From Candidatus Saccharimonadota bacterium (GTDB taxonomy: Bacteria > Patescibacteriota > Saccharimonadia > Saccharimonadales > Saccharimonadaceae): a DNA stretch of 64,000 nucleotides. The translations under genes were made by a program, and so were the position numbers. Positions 44,079 through 53,600 of the stretch are shown one piece after another. The notes under the pieces were generated by a model. The model was given only the letters and a program-made list of their open reading frames with translations, ran no database searches and was not told where the DNA came from. Position 1 is the first letter of the stretch. Every line of letters begins with the position of its first letter. The stretch spans positions 163,469-227,468 of the forward strand of contig JAFUBT010000002.1 of the NCBI GenBank assembly GCA_017460065.1, given 5' to 3'.

Positions 44079-45920
44079 ATGCGTTGGCTTGTCGGTTTAA
44101 ATTCGCTCCGGTTTTTCGCAATCGTTCTGATTGTCGTCTATCATTTGTTCCGCCGCAGTTTACCCGGGGGTTTCATCGCCGTCGACATCTTCTTCGCCAT
44201 TTCGGGTTTTTTGATTTTCTCAAAGTTATTACAAGATTATGCCGAACACGGCAAGATTAATTACCACAAATTCATAACCCGCCGCTTAGGGCGGCTGTTC
44301 CCTAGTTTGTTGTTGTGTGTTGTGTTGACGCTTACCTTGGCCTTATTAGTTAACCGCGACCTTTTAGCCGGCATTCAGCTGCGCACCCTAGCGGCTACGA
44401 CTTTCACGACCAATATTCTCGAGCTGGTGACCGGCGGCAATTACGAAAACACCATTTCGCCCAATCCTTTTGAGCACACCTGGTTTTTGGCGCTCGAAAT
44501 GCAACTCTACTTATTATTGCCGTTGTTAGCGAAGTTTTTCTTGTCTTGCTTCCGGCATAAAAAAAGTGCCATTCGTGCGCTCGGTTTTCTGCTGTTGGGC
44601 CTTGGTATTATCTCCGAGTTATTAATGATAGTTTATGGTGGTTTTTTGGGCGCAGGGAATCGCAGTTATTTTGCCATCGATACGCATATGGGTGCCTTTT
44701 GTTTAGCCGCCGCCTTCGCGGTATTCAACCATCTAGTACCGCGCACGCCTCGCACGCCAAAATTTATCCCTAGTATCGGTGTTTTGATGAGCCTGCTGAT
44801 TATTACTATCCTTGCCCTTAAAACCGAATACGCCGACTCCTTTACCTTCCTTTTTGTCCTGCCATTTGTTGGCGTTTTGGCGGTAATTTTGCTTTTCTGT
44901 ATCATCAAGTTGCAGAGTAACCGCCACAGTAAGCGTACGGTGCCGCTAGCGGTGCGTTTTTTCGAATATCTTGGCAGCCTATCATTTGGTATTTATCTGT
45001 TTCATTATCCACTCAGCGTACTGCTGCCTGAAATCCTTTCGCCGCAAGTATCTCCTTGGCTGACGCCACTTTTGACGATTGTCGGCAGCCTAGTGCTGGC
45101 CTGGCTCGAATCAGAGTTATTGCGGCCGCTTCATCTATGGCAAAAACTCCGCCAGGTTAAAATGCCACGCGCAATCCCGTATTATGTCCTCATTGTATTA
45201 TTAGTGGCGCCTGGCATTTTTCTGCTAGCTACAACACCTTTGACGTCGGGCATTAGCGTTCAGCTTGCTTCCGCAGAGCAGACTACAAACACCGAGCTAG
45301 ACGCTGAGGTCGAAAATCCAGATTATCTCGGCGCACAAGCCTTGGCGACTTTTGCCGATGATCTTGAACCGCTAATTGAGCAAACTAAAAACCGTAGCAA
45401 CTTACAGCCAGGCGTTAATCGCGCAGCACCCTCCGCCAACGCGGCCTCTGTACTTATTTTAGGCGATTCGGTTACTTTGGGCGCCAAAGAAACCCTCGAA
45501 TCGATTATTCCAAACAGCTACGTAGATGCAAAAGAATCGCGCGGCATCGAAACTGCCACCAACTTATTGGCCGGTTATTCTGCGACGGGTCGTTTGCCAG
45601 GCGTTATCGTTATTAGTCTGGCAACTAACGAACGTACGATTACTGACGCCTTGTTGCAGGGTATTGTAGATGTTGTTGGAACAGGGCGGAAGGTGATTTT
45701 GGTCACTGCGTATGCTGGCCCGCAGCAACCGCGCGAAAGCCAAAATGCCGCGCTGAAAGCATATGCTGCTCAGCACGAACAGGTTTTTGTCGCCGATTGG
45801 TGGCAACTGGCGCATGATAACTGGTCTTTGATGTATGCTGACCATATTCACCTCAACCCCGAAGGTCGTCAGGCTTATGCAAATCTTATCAATAATATTA
45901 TTCAGGGAGCGGCACGATGA
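44079..45920 (+). CDS. OatA-like acyltransferase-3/SGNH O-acetyltransferase
   Basis: A 613-residue membrane enzyme. The acyltransferase-3 half has the start LNSLRFFAIVLIVVYHLF with the catalytic-type histidine, FIAVDIFFAISGFLIFSKLL and ten or so helices. After about residue 390 an extracytoplasmic SGNH hydrolase-like half follows with LILGDSVTLGAKETL (GDS), VISLATNERT (block III N) and the closing DHIHLNPEGRQAY with the D and H. This design is that of OatA, which O-acetylates peptidoglycan or other surface sugars. The gene starts with a leaderless-type promoter and overlaps the next gene by four bases. Confidence 0.88.
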   Translation: MRWLVGLNSLRFFAIVLIVVYHLFRRSLPGGFIAVDIFFAISGFLIFSKLLQDYAEHGKINYHKFITRRLGRLFPSLLLCVVLTLTLALLVNRDLLAGIQLRTLAATTFTTNILELVTGGNYENTISPNPFEHTWFLALEMQLYLLLPLLAKFFLSCFRHKKSAIRALGFLLLGLGIISELLMIVYGGFLGAGNRSYFAIDTHMGAFCLAAAFAVFNHLVPRTPRTPKFIPSIGVLMSLLIITILALKTEYADSFTFLFVLPFVGVLAVILLFCIIKLQSNRHSKRTVPLAVRFFEYLGSLSFGIYLFHYPLSVLLPEILSPQVSPWLTPLLTIVGSLVLAWLESELLRPLHLWQKLRQVKMPRAIPYYVLIVLLVAPGIFLLATTPLTSGISVQLASAEQTTNTELDAEVENPDYLGAQALATFADDLEPLIEQTKNRSNLQPGVNRAAPSANAASVLILGDSVTLGAKETLESIIPNSYVDAKESRGIETATNLLAGYSATGRLPGVIVISLATNERTITDALLQGIVDVVGTGRKVILVTAYAGPQQPRESQNAALKAYAAQHEQVFVADWWQLAHDNWSLMYADHIHLNPEGRQAYANLINNIIQGAAR

Positions 45921-46687
45921 AAAACACCTTTTTTGAGCAAGTTACGATGCGTCGTCGAGTCCGTCAGGCCAAAAGACGCTCAGCCGTCGATCAAACGCGG
46001 AGCTATCGTCGTCGTGTGGCTAGTGTTCTATTCGTAATAGCCGTGCTTTTTATCCTGCTCGAAAGTATCGGCCTGTCTTTCGCAAAAAATCAGCATGACC
46101 AAGATCGTGCCACGGACATCTCTGCCGACATTGTCTCGGATTTAGCAATCATCTCGTCGGCGCTACAATCTGGCAATCAGGCACTTTACGACAAGAGCTA
46201 CAACCAGTTTACGCATGACCTGGCTGCTTATCTCGCCAATAACTATGTACAATACCATCAGGCCGACCGCGCCGCAAAACTCAAAGAATACTACAGTCTC
46301 TTGCACGATAACGCCGAGACGATTCGCCAGCTAAACTATTTGCATTCTATGCTGCTTCAGCTCGGCAATGTGTCGCGAGACGGCGAGCTGGCCGCCCGCC
46401 TGTCGGACTATCGGCAAAATTTGCAAAAGCTCGAGTCCAGTCTCGACGCGGTGGACGCAACGGAACTAAGCTCCGCTAAACAGGAGCTCAAAGAGCTGAG
46501 CGCTAACCTCAAGGAACAACTTGACGGCATCATTGTTTGCACTAATATCTGCCCTGACCACGCCATCGACGACAAACGGCAAAACTTTATCAAGAGCGTC
46601 GAAGCCGTTCGCCAGAAAATTGACCAGCTCAATACGGAGCTTAACGCGCGTTATTCGCCCGCGCCATATATTTTGTTGTTACAATAA
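45917..46687 (+). CDS. Membrane-anchored coiled-coil protein, coupled to the O-acetyltransferase
   Basis: A 256-residue protein with a very basic start (RRRVRQAKRRSAVDQTRSYR), one membrane helix (VASVLFVIAVLFILLESIGL) and a long helical extracytoplasmic part that includes the coiled coil RLSDYRQNLQKLESSLDAVD, and two cysteines in IIVCTNICPDHAID. No enzyme motif is visible. The ATGA overlap with the acyltransferase gene means equal production, so it may scaffold or regulate that enzyme. No family is recognised. Confidence 0.68.
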   Translation: MKNTFFEQVTMRRRVRQAKRRSAVDQTRSYRRRVASVLFVIAVLFILLESIGLSFAKNQHDQDRATDISADIVSDLAIISSALQSGNQALYDKSYNQFTHDLAAYLANNYVQYHQADRAAKLKEYYSLLHDNAETIRQLNYLHSMLLQLGNVSRDGELAARLSDYRQNLQKLESSLDAVDATELSSAKQELKELSANLKEQLDGIIVCTNICPDHAIDDKRQNFIKSVEAVRQKIDQLNTELNARYSPAPYILLLQ

Positions 46688-46691
46688 AGAC

Positions 46692-47471
46692 ATGCAAAAA
46701 GTTCTATTCCCAGAAGCCGCCAATCAGTACATTCATGCTGCGGCTAATATTCTCAAGCAAAACGCCAGTTGCCAACCTATCGTTGAAGCTTGCGATATGG
46801 CAAAGGCCTGCCGACAACTTAAAGCCGGCGCTACCGATGCAATTGTGGCCGGCATCGACTGGTCGTCTCGCGACGTGATTTTGGCTTGTCGTGATCATTT
46901 GGGTATGCAAGAGGGCTTCAAGACTTTCTCAAGTTTGTTCGTGGCAGATTTGCCAGACGGTCAACGTTATATTTTGTCCGACGGCGCCACTTGCAAAAAC
47001 CCTACAGCAGAACAACTTGCTGATATTGTCATTCTCACGCACGACGCTGCCGCAAAAATCCTTACCATGCCACCGCGTGTTGCGATTTTATCTTTCTCGA
47101 CGTTTGGTTCTGGCGGCAAAGACCCCTCCATTGATAAGACTGCCGCAACGCTTGAATTACTATCTGTACGCCGTCCAGATATTCTGGTCGATGGCGAAAT
47201 GCAACTCGACGCTGCGGTCAATGAGCGTATCGGTGCCAAAAAAGCCGCCGCGCATGGTGGCTCGCCAGTTGCTGGACGCGCCAATGTTTTGATCACGCCA
47301 GATATTAATTCAGGCAATATTCTTTATAAATCACTCGAACAATTTGCGCAGGCCAAAATCGCTGGGCCAATTTTACTCGGCTTTAATTCTCCCGTGTCGG
47401 ACCTTTCGCGCGGCTCGACCGTCGAAGACATTGTCTTTACTACCGAATGCCTTTTGAAACTTATTCCTTAG
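46692..47471 (+). CDS. pta: Phosphate acetyltransferase (Pta), compact form
   Basis: A 259-residue Pta catalytic domain that exchanges acetyl groups between phosphate and CoA. KVLFPEAANQYIHAAANIL is the usual first segment. ATDAIVAGIDWSSRDVILAC, TFSSLFVADLPDGQRYILSD, PRVAILSFSTFGSGGKDPS, PDILVDGEMQLDAAVNERIG and RANVLITPDINSGNILYKSL are the family's core blocks, ending LSRGSTVEDIVFT. Typical Pta has about 325 residues; here about 60-70 are missing between the first segment and ATDAIVAG. TACAAT (46680-46685) is six bases before the ATG, which fixes this start. The end overlaps the converging GH57 gene by eleven bases. Confidence 0.9.
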   Translation: MQKVLFPEAANQYIHAAANILKQNASCQPIVEACDMAKACRQLKAGATDAIVAGIDWSSRDVILACRDHLGMQEGFKTFSSLFVADLPDGQRYILSDGATCKNPTAEQLADIVILTHDAAAKILTMPPRVAILSFSTFGSGGKDPSIDKTAATLELLSVRRPDILVDGEMQLDAAVNERIGAKKAAAHGGSPVAGRANVLITPDINSGNILYKSLEQFAQAKIAGPILLGFNSPVSDLSRGSTVEDIVFTTECLLKLIP

Positions 47472-48672
47472 TTTTGAGCGCGTCGATACGCGTGCGGATA
47501 TCGCGAATGCAATTCATGAAGCACGAAAACGCGTCAAAAGGGGAATCGTAGGGTGAAAAATAAGCGTGTACGTCGCCGTCTTGGAAATATTTTGTGCACA
47601 TGTAATAAACATGGTCGCTCGTTAAGAGTCGGCGCCAGTCGGCGATTAAGTCGGCATCCTGGCTGGCAAGTACATCTTCGCGTAGTTCGTAAACCGCGGC
47701 CATCGCTTCATGTTGCATCGCGTTACCGAGCCAAGCCGACAAGTCGCGCTCTTCATCGGCCCAAGTGACTGTCCAGGGCATCGAAATCTCGCCCTGGGGC
47801 GCTTCGCTGTCGCAGGCCTCGCTGACCGTGAGGAAGTTGTGCTCCTCGCTGCGCCCCCACTGCGTTACTAAGCTTTCGAAAAACTTAAATATGCCAGTAT
47901 CTGCCCAAATATTTTCGCCAAAAGTCTCAAAATCCATAAAAAGGTTCACCAATGGGCCGTCTGCGCAGGCATCGTCGAGCCAAGTTTGGTACTTTTCTAC
48001 GGTTAATGGCCATTCGTGCCAGCGTTTATCGGCAAAGCGGAAGGCAATATCGTCGGAGAGCTGGTAGTTTTTTAGCAACAGCCTTAAATCGTGACAACCA
48101 TCGGGGCGATAAACATGGTTAGTCTTGCGGTCGCCTAATATTTTGTCCCAGCCCTCAGCTAAAATCCCGTGAAAGCCGTAGTCGTCGGCCCAATGCGCCA
48201 AATCATCGTTATAGGCAAACTCTGTATTGCGAAATACTCGGCTTTCGTAGCCAAAAAGTTCGCGCAACTTGGCTTGATGTTGCGCCACTTCGTCCTCAAA
48301 CTCCGCACGATTGTAGAAGAAAGCCAGCGAATGGTGATAGGTTTCGGCGACAATCTCGACGCGTCCGGTTTGGACTAGGTTGCGGATACTTTTAATAATA
48401 TCTGGCGCCCATTCGGCGGCTTGTTCCAGAAAAACTCCCGTGAGAGACAACGAAAACTTAAAACCTGGATTCGCTTCTAGACATTTGCCAAGTAATTCCA
48501 GCATCGGCCGGTAGGATTTGTCGGCGACTTTCTTAAAGATACGCTCATTATTGGTACCCGAGTACCAATCTTTGTCTGTCCAATAATCGTGATCGTGGCC
48601 AACCGCAAAGATGCTGTAATGTTTAACGCGGTAAGGCTGGTGCATGTGCAAATACAGGACCAGGGATTTCAT
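47461..48672 (-). CDS. Glycoside hydrolase family 57 (alpha-amylase type)
   Basis: A 403-residue GH57 enzyme for alpha-1,4-glucans. LVLYLHMHQPYRVKHY is region 1 with HQP, region 3 is RVFRNTEFAYNDD with nucleophile Glu151, and region 4 LFMDFETFGENIW with acid Asp247. The remaining conserved pieces include VEIVAETYHHSLAFFY and the helical end. It would hydrolyse or transfer stored or scavenged glucan in the cytoplasm, since no signal peptide exists. It lies 19 bases downstream of the GT4 gene on the same strand, pointing to a glycogen-like metabolism. Confidence 0.92.
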   Translation of the reverse strand: MKSLVLYLHMHQPYRVKHYSIFAVGHDHDYWTDKDWYSGTNNERIFKKVADKSYRPMLELLGKCLEANPGFKFSLSLTGVFLEQAAEWAPDIIKSIRNLVQTGRVEIVAETYHHSLAFFYNRAEFEDEVAQHQAKLRELFGYESRVFRNTEFAYNDDLAHWADDYGFHGILAEGWDKILGDRKTNHVYRPDGCHDLRLLLKNYQLSDDIAFRFADKRWHEWPLTVEKYQTWLDDACADGPLVNLFMDFETFGENIWADTGIFKFFESLVTQWGRSEEHNFLTVSEACDSEAPQGEISMPWTVTWADEERDLSAWLGNAMQHEAMAAVYELREDVLASQDADLIADWRRLLTSDHVYYMCTKYFQDGDVHAYFSPYDSPFDAFSCFMNCIRDIRTRIDALKTKE

Positions 48673-48691
48673 GTTGCTGTGTATTACCTAC

Positions 48692-49915
48692 CTAAAACCG
48701 ATTTCTTTTGTGTTTACTGACTTCATCATACACTTGAATACACTTTTCCGCAACGTCGTCCCAAGAGATGCGGGTGTATTCGTGCTTGATGCCATCGCGC
48801 AAAATATTGGTTAAGGCCGGGCTTTCAGCAATGTTCACTAAGGCGTCGGCGAGCTTATCCTCGTCCCAGAAGTCGTAGCGCACGATAGAGTGTAGCACTT
48901 CGCCTACACCAGATTGTTTGGTAATAATCAGAGCATTGCCATGATGGGCGGCCTCGAGTGCGGTCAGGCCGAATGGTTCGGATACCGATGACATTACAAA
49001 GATATCCGAGATGCTGTAAATATCGCGCAGCTGCTTACCGCGGATAAAACCAGTGAAAACGACGTTCCGCGAAATACCTAATTCGGCAGAGGCGCGCATT
49101 AGTTCGTCGCGCTCTTCGCCATCGCCAGCAAAGAGGAAGACCATTTTGGGGTGGACGCTGAGTGCTCGCGCGGCAGCTCGCATCATATGCATTAGGCCTT
49201 TTTGTAAAGTAAAGCGCCCTACGGTCGAGACGATTGTGTAGCCTTGCTTCTTGAGCCCTTCGAGGTACTGGTAGCTTGAGCCGTCATAACGGTAGTCGTC
49301 ATCCTTGGGCAAAGCAAAGCCATTGTAGGCGACGTCGATTTTGTCGGCTGGAATGCCGTATTTCTCGACGATGATATCTTTGGTCGCTTGGCTGACGGCG
49401 ACGATTTTGTCAGCCCAGACCAGGCCTTCGTATTCGATTTGGCGAATCAGCGGATTGCCGCCCGATGCGCCGCCACGGTCAAATTCGGTTGCGTGTACGT
49501 GGGCGACAAAGGGAATGCCAAAATTCTTCTTTGCCAGGATGCCGGCCTCATAAGTCAGCCAATCATGTGCATGGATAACGTCGGGGCGATGCGACATTAA
49601 ATACTGCTCGATGAAGCGGCAGTAATCGCGCTGCACGTCACGAATTGAGAAGACGCCGTCATCGCGGTCCGAGGCGAAGCGTTTTTCGTCGATATTGTCG
49701 GAATCATAAGCTGAGCCGCCGTATTGATGCAAGGGTGCGACGTGCGTAGCCGATAATACCTTCATAAAGTCGAAATGATGATCTGATTCATAGGGCACTA
49801 CAAAATCAATGTCTGCTCCGAGCTTGGCTAGTGCTTTTGATAAGCTCAAGCAAGCTACCCCTAGACCGCCACTGTTGTGTGGGGGGAGCTCCCACCCTAG
49901 CATCAAAATTTTCAT
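48692..49915 (-). CDS. GT4-family glycosyltransferase (glucan synthase-like)
   Basis: A 407-residue GT-B enzyme. MKILMLGWELPPHNSGGLGV is the start typical of glycogen-synthase-like GT4/GT5 enzymes, with the glycine loop for the sugar nucleotide. DVIHAHDWLTYEAG, STVGRFTLQKGLMHMMRAA and MSSVSEPFGLTALEAAHHGN (the E-x7-E motif) follow. The product is probably an alpha-glucan chain, made from ADP- or UDP-glucose. TATACT (49930-49925) ends nine bases before the ATG. The GH57 gene follows on the same mRNA. Confidence 0.9.
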   Translation of the reverse strand: MKILMLGWELPPHNSGGLGVACLSLSKALAKLGADIDFVVPYESDHHFDFMKVLSATHVAPLHQYGGSAYDSDNIDEKRFASDRDDGVFSIRDVQRDYCRFIEQYLMSHRPDVIHAHDWLTYEAGILAKKNFGIPFVAHVHATEFDRGGASGGNPLIRQIEYEGLVWADKIVAVSQATKDIIVEKYGIPADKIDVAYNGFALPKDDDYRYDGSSYQYLEGLKKQGYTIVSTVGRFTLQKGLMHMMRAAARALSVHPKMVFLFAGDGEERDELMRASAELGISRNVVFTGFIRGKQLRDIYSISDIFVMSSVSEPFGLTALEAAHHGNALIITKQSGVGEVLHSIVRYDFWDEDKLADALVNIAESPALTNILRDGIKHEYTRISWDDVAEKCIQVYDEVSKHKRNRF

Positions 49916-49989
49916 CTATATATTAGTATAACACTAAGCGCACTAAGCACAAGCAATTTTTGCCGTTTTGAGTCGCATTTAACTTTCTA

Positions 49990-51786
49990 CTATAGCGCAA
50001 ATTGTGAATTATACAACTCGGCATAGAAGCCGTTTTGTTTCATCAGGTTTTTATGATTGCCCGACTCGACAATGTTGCCGTCATTCATTACTAAAATTAG
50101 GTCGGCATTTTTGATGGTTGACAAGCGGTGCGCAATGATAAACGACGTCCTTCCTTCCATCAATTTGTCCATAGCTGCTTGGACTAATTCTTCGGTGCGC
50201 GTGTCGACGTTTGAGGTAGCCTCGTCCAAGATGAGGAAAGGCGCATCTTCAATCATACCGCGCGCAATCGTTAACAATTGTTTTTGGCCGGCCGACACCT
50301 CGTCGCCTTCGGATAGTTGCGTGTTTAGACCGTCTGGTAAGGTGCGGATATAATGCGCCAAGCCAATCGTCTCGCAAATTTGCATAATTTTTTCATCGCT
50401 CACGTCTTTGCGGTTGTAGAGAATATTCTCGCGTACGCTGCCTTCGAACATCCAGGTATCTTGCAGCACCATCGTAAACAAATCACGGACATTCTCGCGC
50501 GACAAACTTTTCGTCGATACGCCGTCAATCATAATTTCGCCGTCGTTAATGTCGTAGAATTTCATCAACAGGTTGACCATAGTGGTCTTACCGGCGCCGG
50601 TTGGGCCAACAATTGCCACTTTTTGGCCGGCTTTTACGTCAGCACTAAAATCTTTGATGATAATCTCGCCATCGTCGTAGCCAAAACGAACGTGCTGGAA
50701 GCTAATGTCGCCATGTACTTGATTTTTATCGAGCCGTTGCGTGATGGCTTGCTGGCTGGGCATTTCTGCCTCGTCCACAAATTCAAAGACCCGCTCGCTG
50801 GCTGCAGCGGCCGATTGAAGACTGGTGGCAATTTGCGCCAAATCCGACAGTGGTGACGTAAACAAGCGTACGTAGGCGATAAAGGCTACAATGACGCCAA
50901 AACTAATCACGCCGTTCGAGGTCATCAGTGCGCCCACGATACAGACCGCTACGTAGCCAAAGTTGCTCACAAAAGCCATAATCGGATGCATTAAGCCAGA
51001 CAAAAACTGGCTACGCTGGTTGGCCCGGTAGACGCGCTTGTTTAGGCGGTCAAACTTCTGGTCCGACTGCGCCTTGCCGTTGTAGGCCTTGACGACGTTT
51101 AGCCCAGAGTATGTTTCTTCAATGTGTGAATTGAGTTTGCCCAACGCCACTTGTCTTTCGACGAAATAACGTTGCGATTTGCGCAAGATTACCACCATCA
51201 AGGCGAAACCGACTAAACTAGCAATAATTGCCGTAATTGCTAGCAGCCAATTCGTCCAGAACATCATAACGACCGTGCCAATGAGCAACGTGGATGACGA
51301 AACGGCGGTTGACAGCGAATTATCCAGACTTTGCGTGACCGTGTCGACATCATTAGTGATGCGTGACAGTACGTCGCCAGTTTGGTGCCGGTCGAAATAG
51401 CGCAGAGGCAATCGATTGATTTTTTCGGAAATCTGCGTTCGCAAAGTTTTGGCAAAACGATTCGAAATTTGCGACATAATCAAGCCTTCAGCCAACGATA
51501 GTGCCGCACTGCTGACATAGAAGAATAGTAGAAGTAGAGCGAGTTGACCGATTGCAGATAAATCCATACTTTGGCCTGGCACTAGACCAACGGCGATTAG
51601 ATCGGTAATTTTTGATAGTTGATTTGGCGCAACGATGGACATGATCGAGCCCCCCGCCGCACAAAGCAGGCACCAAAATACCAGCCATCGGAAGACGCGT
51701 AGCTCGCTCATGATGCGCTTCAATGCGCCACCAAAATCTTTGGCGCGTTGGTCGACGTGGTCGTGGGCTTTCTCGTCTCTAGGCAT
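49990..51786 (-). CDS. ABC exporter half-transporter, second of a pair
   Basis: A 598-residue fused membrane/ATPase protein. Six membrane helices fill the first 330 residues. The ATPase has Walker A VGPTGAGKTTMV, a Q-loop in TMVLQDTWMF, the signature VSAGQKQLLTIARG (VSAGQ in place of LSGGQ), Walker B FLILDEATSNVD and the H-loop IIAHRLSTI. It overlaps the preceding ABC gene by eight bases, so the two form a heterodimeric exporter. Such pairs export lipids, peptides or drugs; the substrate is unknown. Confidence 0.93.
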   Translation of the reverse strand: MPRDEKAHDHVDQRAKDFGGALKRIMSELRVFRWLVFWCLLCAAGGSIMSIVAPNQLSKITDLIAVGLVPGQSMDLSAIGQLALLLLFFYVSSAALSLAEGLIMSQISNRFAKTLRTQISEKINRLPLRYFDRHQTGDVLSRITNDVDTVTQSLDNSLSTAVSSSTLLIGTVVMMFWTNWLLAITAIIASLVGFALMVVILRKSQRYFVERQVALGKLNSHIEETYSGLNVVKAYNGKAQSDQKFDRLNKRVYRANQRSQFLSGLMHPIMAFVSNFGYVAVCIVGALMTSNGVISFGVIVAFIAYVRLFTSPLSDLAQIATSLQSAAAASERVFEFVDEAEMPSQQAITQRLDKNQVHGDISFQHVRFGYDDGEIIIKDFSADVKAGQKVAIVGPTGAGKTTMVNLLMKFYDINDGEIMIDGVSTKSLSRENVRDLFTMVLQDTWMFEGSVRENILYNRKDVSDEKIMQICETIGLAHYIRTLPDGLNTQLSEGDEVSAGQKQLLTIARGMIEDAPFLILDEATSNVDTRTEELVQAAMDKLMEGRTSFIIAHRLSTIKNADLILVMNDGNIVESGNHKNLMKQNGFYAELYNSQFAL

Positions 51787-53539
51787 TTAGCTCCTCCTTC
51801 GTTAGTTGTGACAGCGCAATCTGTTTGTAGATTTCACAGTTCTTCATCAATTCTTTGTGCGTACCCATACCAACGCACACGCCCTTGTCGAGTACGAGGA
51901 TTTTATCGGCGTGCATAATCGTACCAATGCGTTGCGCGACGATCAAGCTCGTGGCATCTTTGGTGTATTTTTTGAGCTCTGTCCGCAGAGTGGCGTCGGT
52001 CTTGTAATCGAGTGCCGAGAATGAATCATCGAAAATATAAATTTCGGGGTCACGCGCAATCGCGCGAGCAATTGCCAAGCGTTGCTTCTGTCCGCCCGAA
52101 ATATTTGTCCCGCCTTGTGCAATATGTGAATCATAATCGTCGGGCATTTTTTCGACAAACTTTTTGGCCTGCGCCACGCGGATTGCCTCGTGGACTTTCT
52201 TCTCGTGAATTTTGCCTCTGCCATTATCGCCATAAGTAACATTGGATTTTACTGTCCCGTCGAATAGCACGGCCTTTTGCGGGACATAGCTGATTTTATT
52301 GTTGAGCGCCTGCAATTTGTATTCGCGTACGTCTACGCCGTCCACCAAAACGGCGCCGTCTGTTGCATCGTAGAAGCGCGGAACGAGATTAATTAGGGTA
52401 GATTTACCCGAGCCAGTCGAGCCGATAAAAGCCACAGTCTCGCCACGTTGCGCCGTAAACGAAATGTCTTTGAGCAGATAATCTTCGGCACCAGGGTAGC
52501 GGAAACTCACCTTACGAAATTCGACCACGCCATGCATATTTGCCTCGCCCTCTGTGCGCGTGCCGTCTTTCACGCTAATTTCGGCATCCAGGACATCGTT
52601 GACGCGTTTGGCCGACACCTGCGCTCGCGGTAGCATCATGAAAATCATCGTTAGCACCAAGAACGACATAATCACGTGCATTGCATAGGTAGAGAAGACC
52701 ACCATGTCGCCGAAAATTGTTAGCTTGTCCTGCATCGCCGCGCCGTCAATAATATAGGCGCCAGCAAAATAGATGGCTAAGGTTACGCCATACATTACCA
52801 GATACATCGATGGTCCCATAACCGAAAAAACGTTCTGGACGAAGATTTGGGTATTGGTCAACTTGCTGTTGGTTTTTTCGAACTTTCGCTCTTGGTATTT
52901 TTCGGCGTTAAAAGCGCGGACGACGCGAATGCCCTTGAGGTTTTCGCGCGCAACGCCGTTTAATTTGTCGGTCAGTTTTTGGATAACCTTGAAGCGTGGC
53001 GTCACCAAGGCCATAATCACGGCATTTACTGCTAAAATTAACACGACGGCGACTGCGGTAATGGAGCTCCACTGCCAACTCTTGTTGGCAATTTTGAAAA
53101 TCGCCCATCCGGCCGTGAGCGGCGCACGTACAATCATCCGCATACCCATTGAAAGAAGCATCTGAATTTGCGTGATATCATTGGTCGTGCGCGTAATGAG
53201 GCTGCTAGTCGAAAAACCTTTAACTTCGTTAATGCTTAAGTCCTCGACTTTGTCAAAGAGTACTTTGCGTGTGTGCATCGAAAAACTCGCGGCCACTACG
53301 GAGATAAAATAGCCAGATACAGCATTCGCTAGAAAGGCGCCCAGCGCACAGAGCAGCATGAAGCCGCCGTTCCGCAGGATGTCGGCCATTTCACTGCCTT
53401 CGGACTGCACTAAAATAGTAATTTCGGACATGTAATCTGGCATTTTTAGCTCCAGCCACACCTGCGCTACAATTGCCAGCAAAATCAATATGATGAAACA
53501 AAAATCATGTCGCGTCAAGTTCTTGAATAATCGAAACAT
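51779..53539 (-). CDS. ABC exporter half-transporter, first of a pair
   Basis: A 586-residue protein starting MFRLFKNLTRHDFCFIILIL. Six membrane helices are followed by an ATPase with Walker A FIGSTGSGKSTLINL, signature NISGGQKQRLAIARAI, Walker B IYIFDDSFSALD and LIVAQRIGTI, where Q stands in place of the H-loop histidine. The aspartate after Walker B replaces the catalytic glutamate (DDSFSALD), as in the degenerate site of heterodimeric ABC exporters. TATAAT lies six bases before the chosen ATG near 53539; the longer frame to 53623 runs through an RNA terminator and is rejected. Confidence 0.93.
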   Translation of the reverse strand: MFRLFKNLTRHDFCFIILILLAIVAQVWLELKMPDYMSEITILVQSEGSEMADILRNGGFMLLCALGAFLANAVSGYFISVVAASFSMHTRKVLFDKVEDLSINEVKGFSTSSLITRTTNDITQIQMLLSMGMRMIVRAPLTAGWAIFKIANKSWQWSSITAVAVVLILAVNAVIMALVTPRFKVIQKLTDKLNGVARENLKGIRVVRAFNAEKYQERKFEKTNSKLTNTQIFVQNVFSVMGPSMYLVMYGVTLAIYFAGAYIIDGAAMQDKLTIFGDMVVFSTYAMHVIMSFLVLTMIFMMLPRAQVSAKRVNDVLDAEISVKDGTRTEGEANMHGVVEFRKVSFRYPGAEDYLLKDISFTAQRGETVAFIGSTGSGKSTLINLVPRFYDATDGAVLVDGVDVREYKLQALNNKISYVPQKAVLFDGTVKSNVTYGDNGRGKIHEKKVHEAIRVAQAKKFVEKMPDDYDSHIAQGGTNISGGQKQRLAIARAIARDPEIYIFDDSFSALDYKTDATLRTELKKYTKDATSLIVAQRIGTIMHADKILVLDKGVCVGMGTHKELMKNCEIYKQIALSQLTKEELNA

Positions 53540-53570
53540 CAAGTAATTATAGCGAAAAAACCGTCGCAAA

Positions 53571-53600
53571 GAAAGAGCCCCGCTACAAATGTAGCGGGGC
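53571..53600 (-). terminator. Terminator of the candidate non-coding RNA
   Basis: GCCCCGCTACA, two-base remainder AT in the loop, TGTAGCGGGGC (53577-53587 and 53590-53600): perfect 11-bp stem, then TCTTTC on the leftward strand. Confidence 0.85.
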
